The position numbers and the translations under genes are program-made. A stretch of 50,468 nucleotides of DNA, from contig JAUPVQ010000019.1 in the NCBI GenBank assembly GCA_030916965.1, forward strand, positions 1-50,468. The letters are read 5' to 3'. Every line of letters begins with the position of its first letter. Within the stretch, counting starts at the first letter, position 1. The DNA comes from Patescibacteria group bacterium. Lineage in GTDB: Bacteria > Patescibacteriota > Minisyncoccia > Phycocordibacterales > UBA9973. This document shows positions 41,686 through 49,783 of this stretch, piece after piece. Below the pieces are notes generated by a model. That model searched no databases, had not been told where the DNA came from, and saw nothing but the letters and a program-made list of their open reading frames with translations.

Positions 41686-42036
41686 TTATGCCTTAATTAC
41701 TAAATTTTTCATCATACCTGTACGTAATTTGTTAGCTGGTAGCATATTGTAAACAGCCAATCTGTATAGCTCTTTTACACCTTTACCTTCGATAATACGA
41801 GCGTTTGTAGTCATCTTGAGTCCACCTGGGTATCCAGAATATCGCTCATGAAGAGTCTCTTTCATACGCTTTTCTGTCATCTTTGTTTGTTGCGCGTTAA
41901 GGATTTCTACAGTTACTTTTGGAGCTACGTTTGGAGCATAATCTGCACTTGTTTTACCCATAAGAGCCTTGGCAGCTGCACTCGCAACTCGTCCTAGTGT
42001 ATTACCTTTTGCATCAATTGTGATTGTTGTTTTCAT
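41686..42036 (-). CDS. rplM: 50S ribosomal protein L13 (short)
   Basis: The protein has 116 residues from the ATG at 42036; the in-frame ATG at 42051 overlaps rplQ. L13 core motifs are GNTLGRVASAAAKALMGK, VTVEILNAQ, YSGYPGGLK and NMLPANKLRTGMMKNL. E. coli L13 has 142 residues; here about 12 residues at the N-terminus and 20 at the C-terminus are absent, typical of pared-down ribosomes. Confidence 0.95.
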   Translation of the reverse strand: MKTTITIDAKGNTLGRVASAAAKALMGKTSADYAPNVAPKVTVEILNAQQTKMTEKRMKETLHERYSGYPGGLKMTTNARIIEGKGVKELYRLAVYNMLPANKLRTGMMKNLVIKA

Positions 42037-42037
42037 A

Positions 42038-42391
42038 TTATATAAATTCAATTACTGCCATTTTACTAGCGTCACCTAGGCGTGGCTTTAATTTTGATAT
42101 TCTTGTATATCCTCCATTCTGACCTTTGTATTTTGGAGCAATTTCTTTGATTATCTTTGTTGCAGGAGCTTTTTGGTTATAGATACGAGACACAAGCAAT
42201 CTGTGTGAAGAAAGTGTGCCCTTGTTTGCAAGAGTGATCATCTTCTCGATAGCAGGACGCAATTCTTTTGCTTTTGCTTCTGTTGTTTCAATTCTACCGT
42301 GGGCGATCATAGAAAGAATCAAGCCTTTCATTAGGGCTGTTCGTCCGTTCTTTGTTCTTCCAAATCTTCGAATGTTGTCGTGATGTCTCAT
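42038..42391 (-). CDS. rplQ: 50S ribosomal protein L17
   Basis: A 117-residue L17: MRHHDNIRRFGRTKNGRTALMKGLILSMI, IETTEAKAKELRPAIEKMITLA and the C-terminal GGYTRISKLKPRLGDASKMAVIEFI. Follows rpoA by 12 nt. Confidence 0.97.
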   Translation of the reverse strand: MRHHDNIRRFGRTKNGRTALMKGLILSMIAHGRIETTEAKAKELRPAIEKMITLANKGTLSSHRLLVSRIYNQKAPATKIIKEIAPKYKGQNGGYTRISKLKPRLGDASKMAVIEFI

Positions 42392-42403
42392 ATAAAATTC
42401 GTA

Positions 42404-43387
42404 TTATTCCTTTAATGTTATATTGTAATTGCCAAGCATTTTCTTGATTTCTTGGATACCTTTCTCACCGATACCCTCGATTTCTAGTAAATCCTCTCTC
42501 TTCTTACGAGCAACTCCACCGATAGTACGGATATTTGCACCAATCAATGAATTAAGTGTGCGTGTAGAAAGATCAAGTGTATCAATACGAGTCTTTAGTG
42601 TGTCTGTAAATTCACCTTCTGGAGCTTGCGCATCTTTCTTTTCTTTACTCTTAGCTGTAACTTCTGTAACTTCTTCTACAACTTCAACAACCTTCTTTTT
42701 AGTAAAGCCAGCAATAGCGTGTAGTTGGTCAATCATAATTGAGATTGCATTCTCTAGAGCCTCTCGAGCAGTAAGAGTACCATCTGTCTCGATAGTCATA
42801 CGTAGACGGTTGTAATTTGTATTGTCGCCAACACGCATATTTTCTACTTCGTATGCAACACGACGTATTGGTGTAAAGATTGCATCAACAGCGATAAAAC
42901 CGATTTCAGTTTTGTTCTTTTGGTGAGCATCTTTTGGTACGAAACCAAGGCCCTTCTCGATTGTCATTTCAATATTTAGTGGAGCCTTACCTGTTAGTTC
43001 AGCAATATATAGATCTTTGTTCAAGATTTCTACTTGTCCACTTACTGTAATATCTCCAGCTGTAACAGTCTTTGGTCCTTTTACAGACAAAGTTACAGTT
43101 TGTGATTCTTCTGTAAGGATCTTGAAACGAACTTGTTTAAGGTGCAATAACATTGTTATAACATCTTCTTTTACACCATCAACAACAGAAAATTCATGGT
43201 CGATACCATCAATCTTTAGTGAAGTGATTGCTGCGCCTGGGAGGGAGGATAATATAATACGGCGTAGAGAATTACCCAGAGTATGGCCGTAGCCTGGGTA
43301 TAATCCATCAATTTCGTAGACACCTTTTGCATTGTCTTCTGAAACAACAGATAATTTAGATGGTAAAATGATTTTTAAATCAGACAT
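42404..43387 (-). CDS. rpoA: RNA polymerase alpha subunit
   Basis: The protein has 327 residues from the ATG at 43387 (MSDLKIILPS). NTD: GYGHTLGNSLRRIILSSLPGAAI and DAIFTPIRRVAYEVENMRVG. An unusually charged linker (about 228-260, rich in Val/Glu/Lys) leads to the CTD with LIGANIRTIGGVARKKREDLLEIEGIGEKGIQEI, the DNA/activator-binding helix-hairpin-helix. Confidence 0.97.
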   Translation of the reverse strand: MSDLKIILPSKLSVVSEDNAKGVYEIDGLYPGYGHTLGNSLRRIILSSLPGAAITSLKIDGIDHEFSVVDGVKEDVITMLLHLKQVRFKILTEESQTVTLSVKGPKTVTAGDITVSGQVEILNKDLYIAELTGKAPLNIEMTIEKGLGFVPKDAHQKNKTEIGFIAVDAIFTPIRRVAYEVENMRVGDNTNYNRLRMTIETDGTLTAREALENAISIMIDQLHAIAGFTKKKVVEVVEEVTEVTAKSKEKKDAQAPEGEFTDTLKTRIDTLDLSTRTLNSLIGANIRTIGGVARKKREDLLEIEGIGEKGIQEIKKMLGNYNITLKE

Positions 43388-43454
43388 ATGATTTTGGGCG
43401 AAATAAATTCGCAATATAACTTATTATTTATTAAAAATAACCATACGCAATATT

Positions 43455-44063
43455 CTATCGACTATAGAATTCAAGAACAGTGTTTAAATCAAGGAAGCCT
43501 TCAGTATTCTTGGGCTTACCTTGCACAGTTCCTACTAATGAACTACTATCAAACGCTAACCAATTTGGGATTGTATATTCTTCCATTTTTTTCTTTACAT
43601 CTGCAAAGAGGACACTCTTTTTACTACCTTCACGAACAGCGATTTTGTCATTTAGGCGAACTTGGTATGAAGCGATAGTTGTCTTCTTGCCATTAATAGT
43701 AAAGTGACCGTGAGAAACCATTTGACGAGACAGTCTACGTGTGTGAGCAAGGCCCAAACGATAAACTACATTGTCCAAACGATTTTCTAAAAGTTCAAAT
43801 AATGAATCTGTAGCAAGTGTTCCTTTGTGGTTGATTGCTTGCTCGATGTAATTTGCAAATTGCTTTTCTGAGATACCGTAAGTAAAACGAACACGTTGCT
43901 TTTGTAGGAATTGTAAAGCATACGCAGAAAGTGGCTTTGGACGCTTATCCTTCTTGCCTTTATCGTGACGATTAAGTGACGCAACATATTTAGGAGTTTG
44001 ACATTTTTCGTAAACTCCAGGACCTAATCTTCGACATATTTTGTATTTTTGTGCTGTTTTCAT
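43455..44063 (-). CDS. rpsD: 30S ribosomal protein S4
   Basis: A 202-residue S4: N-terminal CRRLGPGVYEKCQTPK, QFLQKQRVRFTYGISEKQFANYI, and the S4 RNA-binding domain LENRLDNVVYRLGLAHTRRLSRQMVSHGHFTINGKK. In E. coli S4 represses this operon by binding its leader. Confidence 0.97.
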   Translation of the reverse strand: MKTAQKYKICRRLGPGVYEKCQTPKYVASLNRHDKGKKDKRPKPLSAYALQFLQKQRVRFTYGISEKQFANYIEQAINHKGTLATDSLFELLENRLDNVVYRLGLAHTRRLSRQMVSHGHFTINGKKTTIASYQVRLNDKIAVREGSKKSVLFADVKKKMEEYTIPNWLAFDSSSLVGTVQGKPKNTEGFLDLNTVLEFYSR

Positions 44064-44072
44064 ATATTTATT

Positions 44073-44501
44073 TTATACTCTTCGTGGCTTTTTTGGTTTC
44101 GGACCATTGTGTGGGACAGGAGTAACGTCTTTGATTCCAGAAATCTCGATATCGTGTGCCATAAATGATCTTATTGCTGGCTCTCGTCCACTACCTACTC
44201 CTTTTACAATTACATCAACTTCTTTTATACCAAGAGCTTTTGCTTTTTCACCGAGTACTGTACCTGCTTTACTTGCTGCAAATGGTGTACCCTTTTTAGC
44301 ACCTTTGAATCCCAAAGCACCAGATGAAGTCCAAAAGAGTGTATTACCAGATTTATCAGAAACAACTATCTTTGTGTTATTGAATGTTGCTTCGATATGC
44401 AAAGTACCAGCCACTATCTTCTTTTTGGGTACTTTTACAACCGGAGCTTTCACTTCGGTAGTAATTTTTGTTTCTTCAGTTGTTGTTTTTGTTTTAGCCA
44501 T
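44073..44501 (-). CDS. rpsK: 30S ribosomal protein S11
   Basis: A 142-residue S11 with a Lys/Thr-rich N-terminal extension of about 25 residues (MAKTKTTTEETKITTEVKAP). The core has GTLHIEATFNNTKIVVSDKSGNTLFWTSSGALGFKGAKKGTPFAA and ends HNGPKPKKPRRV. Confidence 0.97.
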   Translation of the reverse strand: MAKTKTTTEETKITTEVKAPVVKVPKKKIVAGTLHIEATFNNTKIVVSDKSGNTLFWTSSGALGFKGAKKGTPFAASKAGTVLGEKAKALGIKEVDVIVKGVGSGREPAIRSFMAHDIEISGIKDVTPVPHNGPKPKKPRRV

Positions 44502-44547
44502 TTTAATTTGTCATAACTCAATCATTAATATATAAAGTGTTCAGGTT

Positions 44548-44928
44548 TTAAGTCTTCTCAGCCTTTCTTCGTCCGCTTGTCATTGTTTTACGAACATTAC
44601 CTCGAACTGTACGAGAATTTGTTTTTGTTCTTTGGCCATGTACTGGCATCTTTCTCATGTGACGAACGCCTCTGTATGCTTTGATATCCTTTAGTCTTTT
44701 TATGTTTGTAGCAATCTCACGCTTCAAAGTACCTTCGATTGTCATTCCTTCGATAACCTTACGGATTGCATTTTCTTGATCAACAGTTAATACATCTCCT
44801 TTTGAATTAATTTCAACTTGAGCTTGTTTCAATATTTTTCGAGCACTTGAAAGACCAATACCATATAGTGATGTTAGTGCAATATCAAGACGCTTATCAT
44901 TGGGGATGTTTATACCTAGGATTCTCAT
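44548..44928 (-). CDS. rpsM: 30S ribosomal protein S13
   Basis: A 126-residue S13: MRILGINIPNDKRLDIALTSLYGIGLSSARKIL, LKREIATNIKRLKDIKAYRGVRHMRKMPVHGQRTKTNSRTVRG. Starts 3 nt after rpmJ. Confidence 0.97.
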   Translation of the reverse strand: MRILGINIPNDKRLDIALTSLYGIGLSSARKILKQAQVEINSKGDVLTVDQENAIRKVIEGMTIEGTLKREIATNIKRLKDIKAYRGVRHMRKMPVHGQRTKTNSRTVRGNVRKTMTSGRRKAEKT

Positions 44929-44931
44929 AAA

Positions 44932-45042
44932 TTATTGTTTTTGTTTGTGTTTAGGATTATCGCAAATAACACGAAGGTGACCTGCTCGTTTTACCATTTT
45001 ACATTTTGTACAGATTTTTTTTACAGCTGATTTGATTTTCAT
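44932..45042 (-). CDS. rpmJ: 50S ribosomal protein L36
   Basis: A 36-residue protein. [19 protein letters not shown] is followed by a second cysteine/histidine pair ([10 protein letters not shown]), giving the CxxC...C...H zinc ribbon of L36. It sits in the usual place between infA and rpsM. A structured 117-nt region separates it from infA. Confidence 0.95.
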   Translation of the reverse strand: MKIKSAVKKICTKCKMVKRAGHLRVICDNPKHKQKQ

Positions 45043-45054
45043 ATTTGATATTAT

Positions 45055-45152
45055 AATTAAAGAAAATAAGGGTTTCAACCCTATTTCATCAACTATACAT
45101 ATATCAGACTATCCTACACTATTATTAATAAAATTGCAAGTGGATATCTGAT
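45055..45152 (-). promoter_or_regulatory. Structured infA-rpmJ leader with boxA-like sequence
   Basis: On the minus strand an 11-bp ATCAGATATCC stem with one bulge (45142-45152 with 45103-45114), then an AGGGT/ACCCT hairpin (45069-45082), then TTTTCTTTAATTA (45055-45066) and ATATCAA before the rpmJ ATG. Candidate S4-type autoregulatory leader. Confidence 0.45.
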
Positions 45153-45159
45153 TTAAACC

Positions 45160-45375
45160 CTACAATCTCTTAAGTATCCGGCCTTTGCCTCCGTAAGGGT
45201 CTATTAGGACCTCTACTTTGTCGCCAATTAGGACCTTGATTCGGTGCATTCTCATCTTGCCAGACAGGTACGCCACAATAAGCTTGTCATCTGGAAATCG
45301 TACTCTAAATAGCGTGTTTGGCATTGCCTCCTCGACTATCCCTATCATTGTTATGTCGTTTGTTTTATCACTCAT
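45160..45375 (-). CDS. infA: Translation initiation factor IF-1
   Basis: A 71-residue OB-fold protein: ITMIGIVEEAMPNTLFRVRFPDDKLIVAYLSGKMRMHRIKVLIGDKVEVLIDPYGGKGRILKRL, the full IF-1 pattern. First gene of the alpha operon, with a good promoter. Confidence 0.96.
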   Translation of the reverse strand: MSDKTNDITMIGIVEEAMPNTLFRVRFPDDKLIVAYLSGKMRMHRIKVLIGDKVEVLIDPYGGKGRILKRL

Positions 45376-45388
45376 GTAATGTATTGGA

Positions 45389-45417
45389 ATTGTAATGTAA
45401 TATTGATATTAAGTCAA
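45389..45417 (-). promoter_or_regulatory. Promoter of infA and the alpha operon
   Basis: Minus-strand TTGACT (45412-45417), 17 nt, TACAAT (45389-45394), 13 nt before the infA ATG. Confidence 0.6.
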
Positions 45418-45418
45418 T

Positions 45419-46747
45419 TTATTCAGCCTTGATTTTAATATACTCTTGATGAATGGGTAAGGAATTTTTCCATGGTGGTATCATTGTTAGCCTAGCTTTG
45501 TCTATACCAGGATACATAGCAAATACACTATTCGCTTCATCCTTTTTAATACCTATAAGTTGCGTTGCAAGTTGTTCATAATTTGGCTTCCATGACAAGA
45601 CTCCACTACCAGTCAATGAGAAATTGATAGTAACAGTATCCTTGTTTATTATAGAATTGTCACCCGAGATTTTGAAAACAAAATTCCTTAATTCGGGTAC
45701 TGATATTTCACCAATTTCATTATCAGGTATTGTTGAATTAGCCGATCTGATTACATTTTTTTCTAAATTATCTTCGTTTAAAATAATCGCAGTTGTTGAT
45801 CCACTAACTTTTACCAATGTGCTTGAATTTTGTGACAAGATTTCGTCTGGGTTAAAGGTAGTGTCGTATTTAACACTATCCTCAAATAGGATATATCCAG
45901 CTGGGACTTGAGCTAGCAAACTCTTGGATAATTTTTGCCTCAATTCGTCTGATATTACGTTATTGAGCTCACCTTTTTGCTCAGAACTTGGAATATACAC
46001 TTTGCCAGATGATCCACCAGTAAGCGGGCCTTTTGATCGTGCGTATATTTTTGTAGCTTTTGGTGTACCTTTGAATCCAAGTAAGGTAAAGTCTCTTGGC
46101 TCACCGTTGTACAATTGACCAGCCTTGGATGCTGTAACACTGACACCTACGCTTCCAGGAACTACCTTACCCTTTAGCATGCTAAATCCTGGGACAGTAA
46201 TTGCTTTATCAGTAAAATATATATAACCATTATCATCTACTAGTCTTGTGTTGATGGATAATTTTTGTGGAGTTGTGCTGTATGAGTTATATATTACAAC
46301 CTGTCCTGTTGCTTTAGAAGATGCCTCTTTTGATTCAGTAAGGGTGATTTCTTTGTCTATGCTATCTGATACAATCATCACTTCAAACCCAAGTTCACTA
46401 TCATTTGCTCTACTTGCCTTGAAAGCCTTATCTGTAAATGTGAATGGTTCCCTCTTTTCTAATACTGTAACTCGAGCACGACCATATTTGATAGATAAAA
46501 AGTAAATACCCAAAATAAATAAAATAATACCGACAACAACAAGGATTGTTTTAAGTTCCAATTTATTATTAATATTTCTTTTTGGTATGAATCTAGTTGG
46601 AGTAGACTTTTTCTTTATAACAACTGGTTCATCTTGCACAACTACATCCTCGGCAGGTTCCTCCACCTTGTGACTGTGGAAAGAGCTTGCACTATGATGC
46701 ATAGATGGAGTACTTCTTTTTATATCTTGTATTGGATTTCTTTTCAT
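45419..46747 (-). CDS. Membrane-anchored baseplate J-like protein
   Basis: A 442-residue protein: a ~65-residue cytoplasmic N-terminus (low complexity, basic), one membrane helix (about 67-88, ILVVVGIILFILGIYFLS), then a long beta-rich outer part. The segment KATGQVVIYNSYSTTPQKLSINTRLVDDNGYIYFTDKAITVPG, followed by GSVGVSVTASKAGQLYNGEP, resembles the baseplate J-like domain known from phage tails and found in many Parcubacteria proteins. No phage genes are near. It follows the actin-like ATPase by 6 nt, suggesting a membrane complex reminiscent of PilM-PilN. Confidence 0.7.
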   Translation of the reverse strand: MKRNPIQDIKRSTPSMHHSASSFHSHKVEEPAEDVVVQDEPVVIKKKSTPTRFIPKRNINNKLELKTILVVVGIILFILGIYFLSIKYGRARVTVLEKREPFTFTDKAFKASRANDSELGFEVMIVSDSIDKEITLTESKEASSKATGQVVIYNSYSTTPQKLSINTRLVDDNGYIYFTDKAITVPGFSMLKGKVVPGSVGVSVTASKAGQLYNGEPRDFTLLGFKGTPKATKIYARSKGPLTGGSSGKVYIPSSEQKGELNNVISDELRQKLSKSLLAQVPAGYILFEDSVKYDTTFNPDEILSQNSSTLVKVSGSTTAIILNEDNLEKNVIRSANSTIPDNEIGEISVPELRNFVFKISGDNSIINKDTVTINFSLTGSGVLSWKPNYEQLATQLIGIKKDEANSVFAMYPGIDKARLTMIPPWKNSLPIHQEYIKIKAE

Positions 46748-46753
46748 ATAAAT

Positions 46754-47941
46754 TTATTTTGGTAGCATGCGAGCCAAGGCTATAGCCTCTATCATGAGGA
46801 ATTGATCGCAATTACCATCGCTAACTTTACAAATATCTAATAATTTTTGGCCTTCGACGACCGTTACATCAAAATATTTCTGATTCAACAATTTCTGTGT
46901 GTAGTCCTTATCTTTTAGGAAGCTTGCAAACCAAATACTTGCATCATTGTCCGATACTAGGAAAATATTTGATGACAATGAAATGGTTTGTGGTAATAAT
47001 GCCAATGAATCTTTGAAAAGTTTGGTCCATTCGTCTCTAACACGAGTAAGTACTGGCTCAATTTTAATTTTCTCTTCACTTGATATGGTGTTACTTGCAG
47101 TAAGTGAGAAAAGTGATCTCGCTTCTTGCTCATCCTTGTTTAATTCCTTTGCAAGTTGGCGTATTATATAATTCTTGCCCATTGGAAATGAAATCGTAGC
47201 AACCAATACTCCATTTGTTACAATACCTACGTCTGTAAGCTCTGCATTAATATCAATCAGGAAGTAAGATGCCTGATTAGCTAGTCGTTCACGTGCAATA
47301 ATAAGCATTAATAATATAAAAGATCCAAATGTAATGTTATTGTTATGGAAAACTTCGTTCAAAGTATCCTTGATATTTATAACAGAAGAATCTGGGCAAA
47401 TACTTAAAAATAAATTTATATTGATACTTTTTGCCTTCATTCCGAGTGGATTTAGAACATCGTATCCATTGAGTGTAGTGTGCAAAACTTTGCTCTCTAG
47501 CAAATACGGCATAGCATTCATGTCCTTGTATTTTTCCTCATATGATTTAAGGATTGTAGATAGCTCAACATTTATAATATCATTCATAACCTTTGGGGTA
47601 ATGGTAAAAGAAGTGTCTTTTTTGAAATTAATTTTGCGAGTTTCAGATACATACCAAGGTGACGTCATTGTACAAAATATACTATCGGGTGCGCCTAGTT
47701 TTTTGTCATAAATTTTTTTAGCTGTACTCTTAAGAGCAGTCTGCATGTTTGCAAAAAAATTATCAAAGTTTAATTCCTGTTGAAATGGTATATAAGTACG
47801 CTCCTGTGCCACAATATGAGGATCCCAGTCCCCTAATGCATTCTTATTAAATCGAATTAGTGCACCACCAACAGAACCTGAACCAATTCCAAAAAGTGCG
47901 ATAGTCTGTTCATTTTTTTCATTTGTACCAAAAAGTCCCAT
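46754..47941 (-). CDS. Actin-like ATPase (PilM/FtsA-like)
   Basis: A 395-residue protein with actin-fold signatures: phosphate-1-like FGIGSGSVGGALIRF, an SHS2-like inserted region (about 60-190), phosphate-2 YFLIDINAELTDVGIVTNG and a C-terminal part with IFLVSDNDASIWFASFL. The adenosine motif is weak. It is paired with the membrane protein downstream, as PilM is with PilN. It has its own TATAAT 8 nt before ATG. Type IV pilus assembly or another envelope machine are the options. Confidence 0.65.
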   Translation of the reverse strand: MGLFGTNEKNEQTIALFGIGSGSVGGALIRFNKNALGDWDPHIVAQERTYIPFQQELNFDNFFANMQTALKSTAKKIYDKKLGAPDSIFCTMTSPWYVSETRKINFKKDTSFTITPKVMNDIINVELSTILKSYEEKYKDMNAMPYLLESKVLHTTLNGYDVLNPLGMKAKSININLFLSICPDSSVINIKDTLNEVFHNNNITFGSFILLMLIIARERLANQASYFLIDINAELTDVGIVTNGVLVATISFPMGKNYIIRQLAKELNKDEQEARSLFSLTASNTISSEEKIKIEPVLTRVRDEWTKLFKDSLALLPQTISLSSNIFLVSDNDASIWFASFLKDKDYTQKLLNQKYFDVTVVEGQKLLDICKVSDGNCDQFLMIEAIALARMLPK

Positions 47942-47949
47942 ATGAGATT

Positions 47950-47955
47950 ATTATA
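47950..47955 (-). promoter_or_regulatory. -10 element of the actin-like/membrane pair
   Basis: Minus-strand TATAAT, 8 nt before the ATG at 47941. Confidence 0.5.
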
Positions 47956-47971
47956 CTACAAAATAAAGCGA

Positions 47972-48087
47972 AGCGGAAGAAATTAGTTCTTGCGCGGGAA
48001 CTTGCGCAGGTGTGTCGACACCGAGCAGAGCAGAAAATTCAGCAGAATTTTACGTGTGTCCCGCAAGAGAAGCTAATTTCTTCCGCT
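47972..48087 (-). repeat. Large GC-richer inverted-repeat element after alaS
   Basis: Outer arms pair over 15 bp (47972-47986 with 48073-48087), continue with CTTGC/GCAAG and GGGA/TCCC, and enclose two hairpins: GTGTCGACAC (48012-48021) and AAAATTC/GAATTTT (48034-48051). It begins 11 nt after the alaS stop. Terminator, structured RNA or mini-transposable element. Confidence 0.7.
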
Positions 48088-48098
48088 GAGTTAGAAAA

Positions 48099-49745
48099 CT
48101 ATACTAAAATTGCTTTTATTCGGCGCACTCCTTGTGCAACTGCTTCCTCTTTTTGTATTTTAAATTGTCCCAAAATTTTTGTATTCTCTACATGTGGTCC
48201 ACCACAAAATTCTTTTGAAAATTGGTTACCATTTTTATCTTCAATTGTGTAGACAGATACAATCTCGGGATATTTGGCACCGAATTCCATCTCGGCACCC
48301 AATTTCTCTGCTTCCGCGAGTGGCATTTCGCGATGAATAACATCAAGTCCAGCCTCAATTTTAGAATTTACAATATCTTCAACTTTTTTCTTCTCTTCAT
48401 CTGTCATTTTGCGCTCAAACATGAAGTCTATACGCAAACGCTCCTCTGTAATATTACTACCACGCTGTTTAACACTCTTGCCTAGTACTTCTTGTAACGC
48501 TGCTAGTAGTAAATGATGCGCTGTGTGCAATTTAATTGTATTTTCATTGTGATTGGCAAGGCCTCCCTTGAACATTCCAGCACTTGCTGTCTGAGACAAT
48601 TTCTGATGTTCAGCCATCTTCTTGTTAAAGTCTTCTAGATCGATAGTTTTACCCTTTTCATTTGCAAGTTCAAGCGTGAGTTCGATTGGAAATCCATATG
48701 TAGTAGCCAAAATAAACGGGTCAATCCCTTTTTCAAATTCCTTTAGACCTTTTTCCAATGTTTCTTGGAATTTTTTCTCTTCTTTTGCAATTTCTCCTTT
48801 ATCATCAAGATTATAAATTCCTTTATACTTATTTTGAATATCATTAATTATCTTATCAAGAGGTTGATTAGAAAATCGAACTGCACGGCGAATCAAACGA
48901 CGCAACACATATCCTGCTCCAGTATTGGCTGGACGTGCACCATCTGTAATCATAAATATTGCAGATCGGACATGGTCAGCTATTATTCTTTCCTCTCTTG
49001 TTTTTTCATTATCAAACAAATCAGTATCATAAACTGTTTTCTTTCCTTGTACTATTGTCACAAGACGTTCCATCCCCATACCTGTATCAATACCCAAGAC
49101 ATCCAATTTTTTCAATGTGGCCTCACCTTTGTCGAGCTTCTCACGAGATCCATCGCAAAAATATTCGTTGAAGACTATATTCCAAATTTCTACATCAGCA
49201 CCGTCAGCATTTTTACAATAAATTTCACTTGTCGGACCACATGGGCCATTTAATCCTGTTGGCCCCCAAAATACATCTGCTCCGTCTTCGCGTATATCAA
49301 GACTCGGATCAATTTCGGCCCAAATATTCTTGGATTCAATATCTGCAGGCACAACGCCTTCGCCTTTGTAATAGGTAACATAAGAAATCTTTAAATTCAT
49401 TTCTTTTGTAATGAAATCATAGGCATATGTGATAGCCTCTCGTCGGCCATAACCACCAAATGAGAAGTTGCCAAGCATTTCAAAAAAAGATAAGTGTGTT
49501 GCATCTCCAACTTCATCAATATCTCCAGTGCGGACACACTTCTGTACTGTAGTAACATTTTTGGTACCAAAGTCCTTGATTGCATTATCTGGGGCTAGGT
49601 AATAAGGCTTGAATTGTTGCATCCCAGCAGTAGTAAATAGCACAGAAATATCTCCCTGTGGTACAAGCGAAGATGAAGGCAGTATTTTATGCCCCCGAGC
49701 TTCAAAAAATTTTAAAAACCTCTCCCTGATTTCATCAGATTTCAT
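48099..49745 (-). CDS. alaS: Alanyl-tRNA synthetase, C-terminally truncated type
   Basis: A 548-residue class II synthetase against about 875 in E. coli. The catalytic core is complete (SSSLVPQGDISVLFTTAGMQQF, THLSFFEMLGNFSFGGYGRREAI, VDTGMG-like GIDTGMGMERL). The editing domain is kept, with HTAHH at 407-411 and CGGPH at 514-518, about 150 residues earlier than usual because the linker before it is shortened. The protein ends right after editing, so the C-Ala domain that binds the tRNA elbow and dimerises is absent. The natural end and good context argue against a frameshift. Confidence 0.95.
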   Translation of the reverse strand: MKSDEIRERFLKFFEARGHKILPSSSLVPQGDISVLFTTAGMQQFKPYYLAPDNAIKDFGTKNVTTVQKCVRTGDIDEVGDATHLSFFEMLGNFSFGGYGRREAITYAYDFITKEMNLKISYVTYYKGEGVVPADIESKNIWAEIDPSLDIREDGADVFWGPTGLNGPCGPTSEIYCKNADGADVEIWNIVFNEYFCDGSREKLDKGEATLKKLDVLGIDTGMGMERLVTIVQGKKTVYDTDLFDNEKTREERIIADHVRSAIFMITDGARPANTGAGYVLRRLIRRAVRFSNQPLDKIINDIQNKYKGIYNLDDKGEIAKEEKKFQETLEKGLKEFEKGIDPFILATTYGFPIELTLELANEKGKTIDLEDFNKKMAEHQKLSQTASAGMFKGGLANHNENTIKLHTAHHLLLAALQEVLGKSVKQRGSNITEERLRIDFMFERKMTDEEKKKVEDIVNSKIEAGLDVIHREMPLAEAEKLGAEMEFGAKYPEIVSVYTIEDKNGNQFSKEFCGGPHVENTKILGQFKIQKEEAVAQGVRRIKAILV

Positions 49746-49753
49746 ATGTATTT

Positions 49754-49762
49754 AATATAGCA
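49754..49762 (-). promoter_or_regulatory. Extended -10 promoter of alaS
   Basis: Minus-strand TGCTATATT, 8 nt before ATG. Confidence 0.5.
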
Positions 49763-49783
49763 GAAAATATGTATGTAGGCTAT

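Noticed and set aside
45419-46747. Baseplate J-like domain as sign of a prophage
   Set aside because: The protein has a membrane anchor, no phage genes adjoin, and such domains are common in Parcubacteria chromosomal proteins.
48099-49745. Short AlaRS as a pseudogene
   Set aside because: Catalytic and editing motifs are intact, the end coincides with a domain boundary and the 3' flank shows no remaining C-Ala coding.
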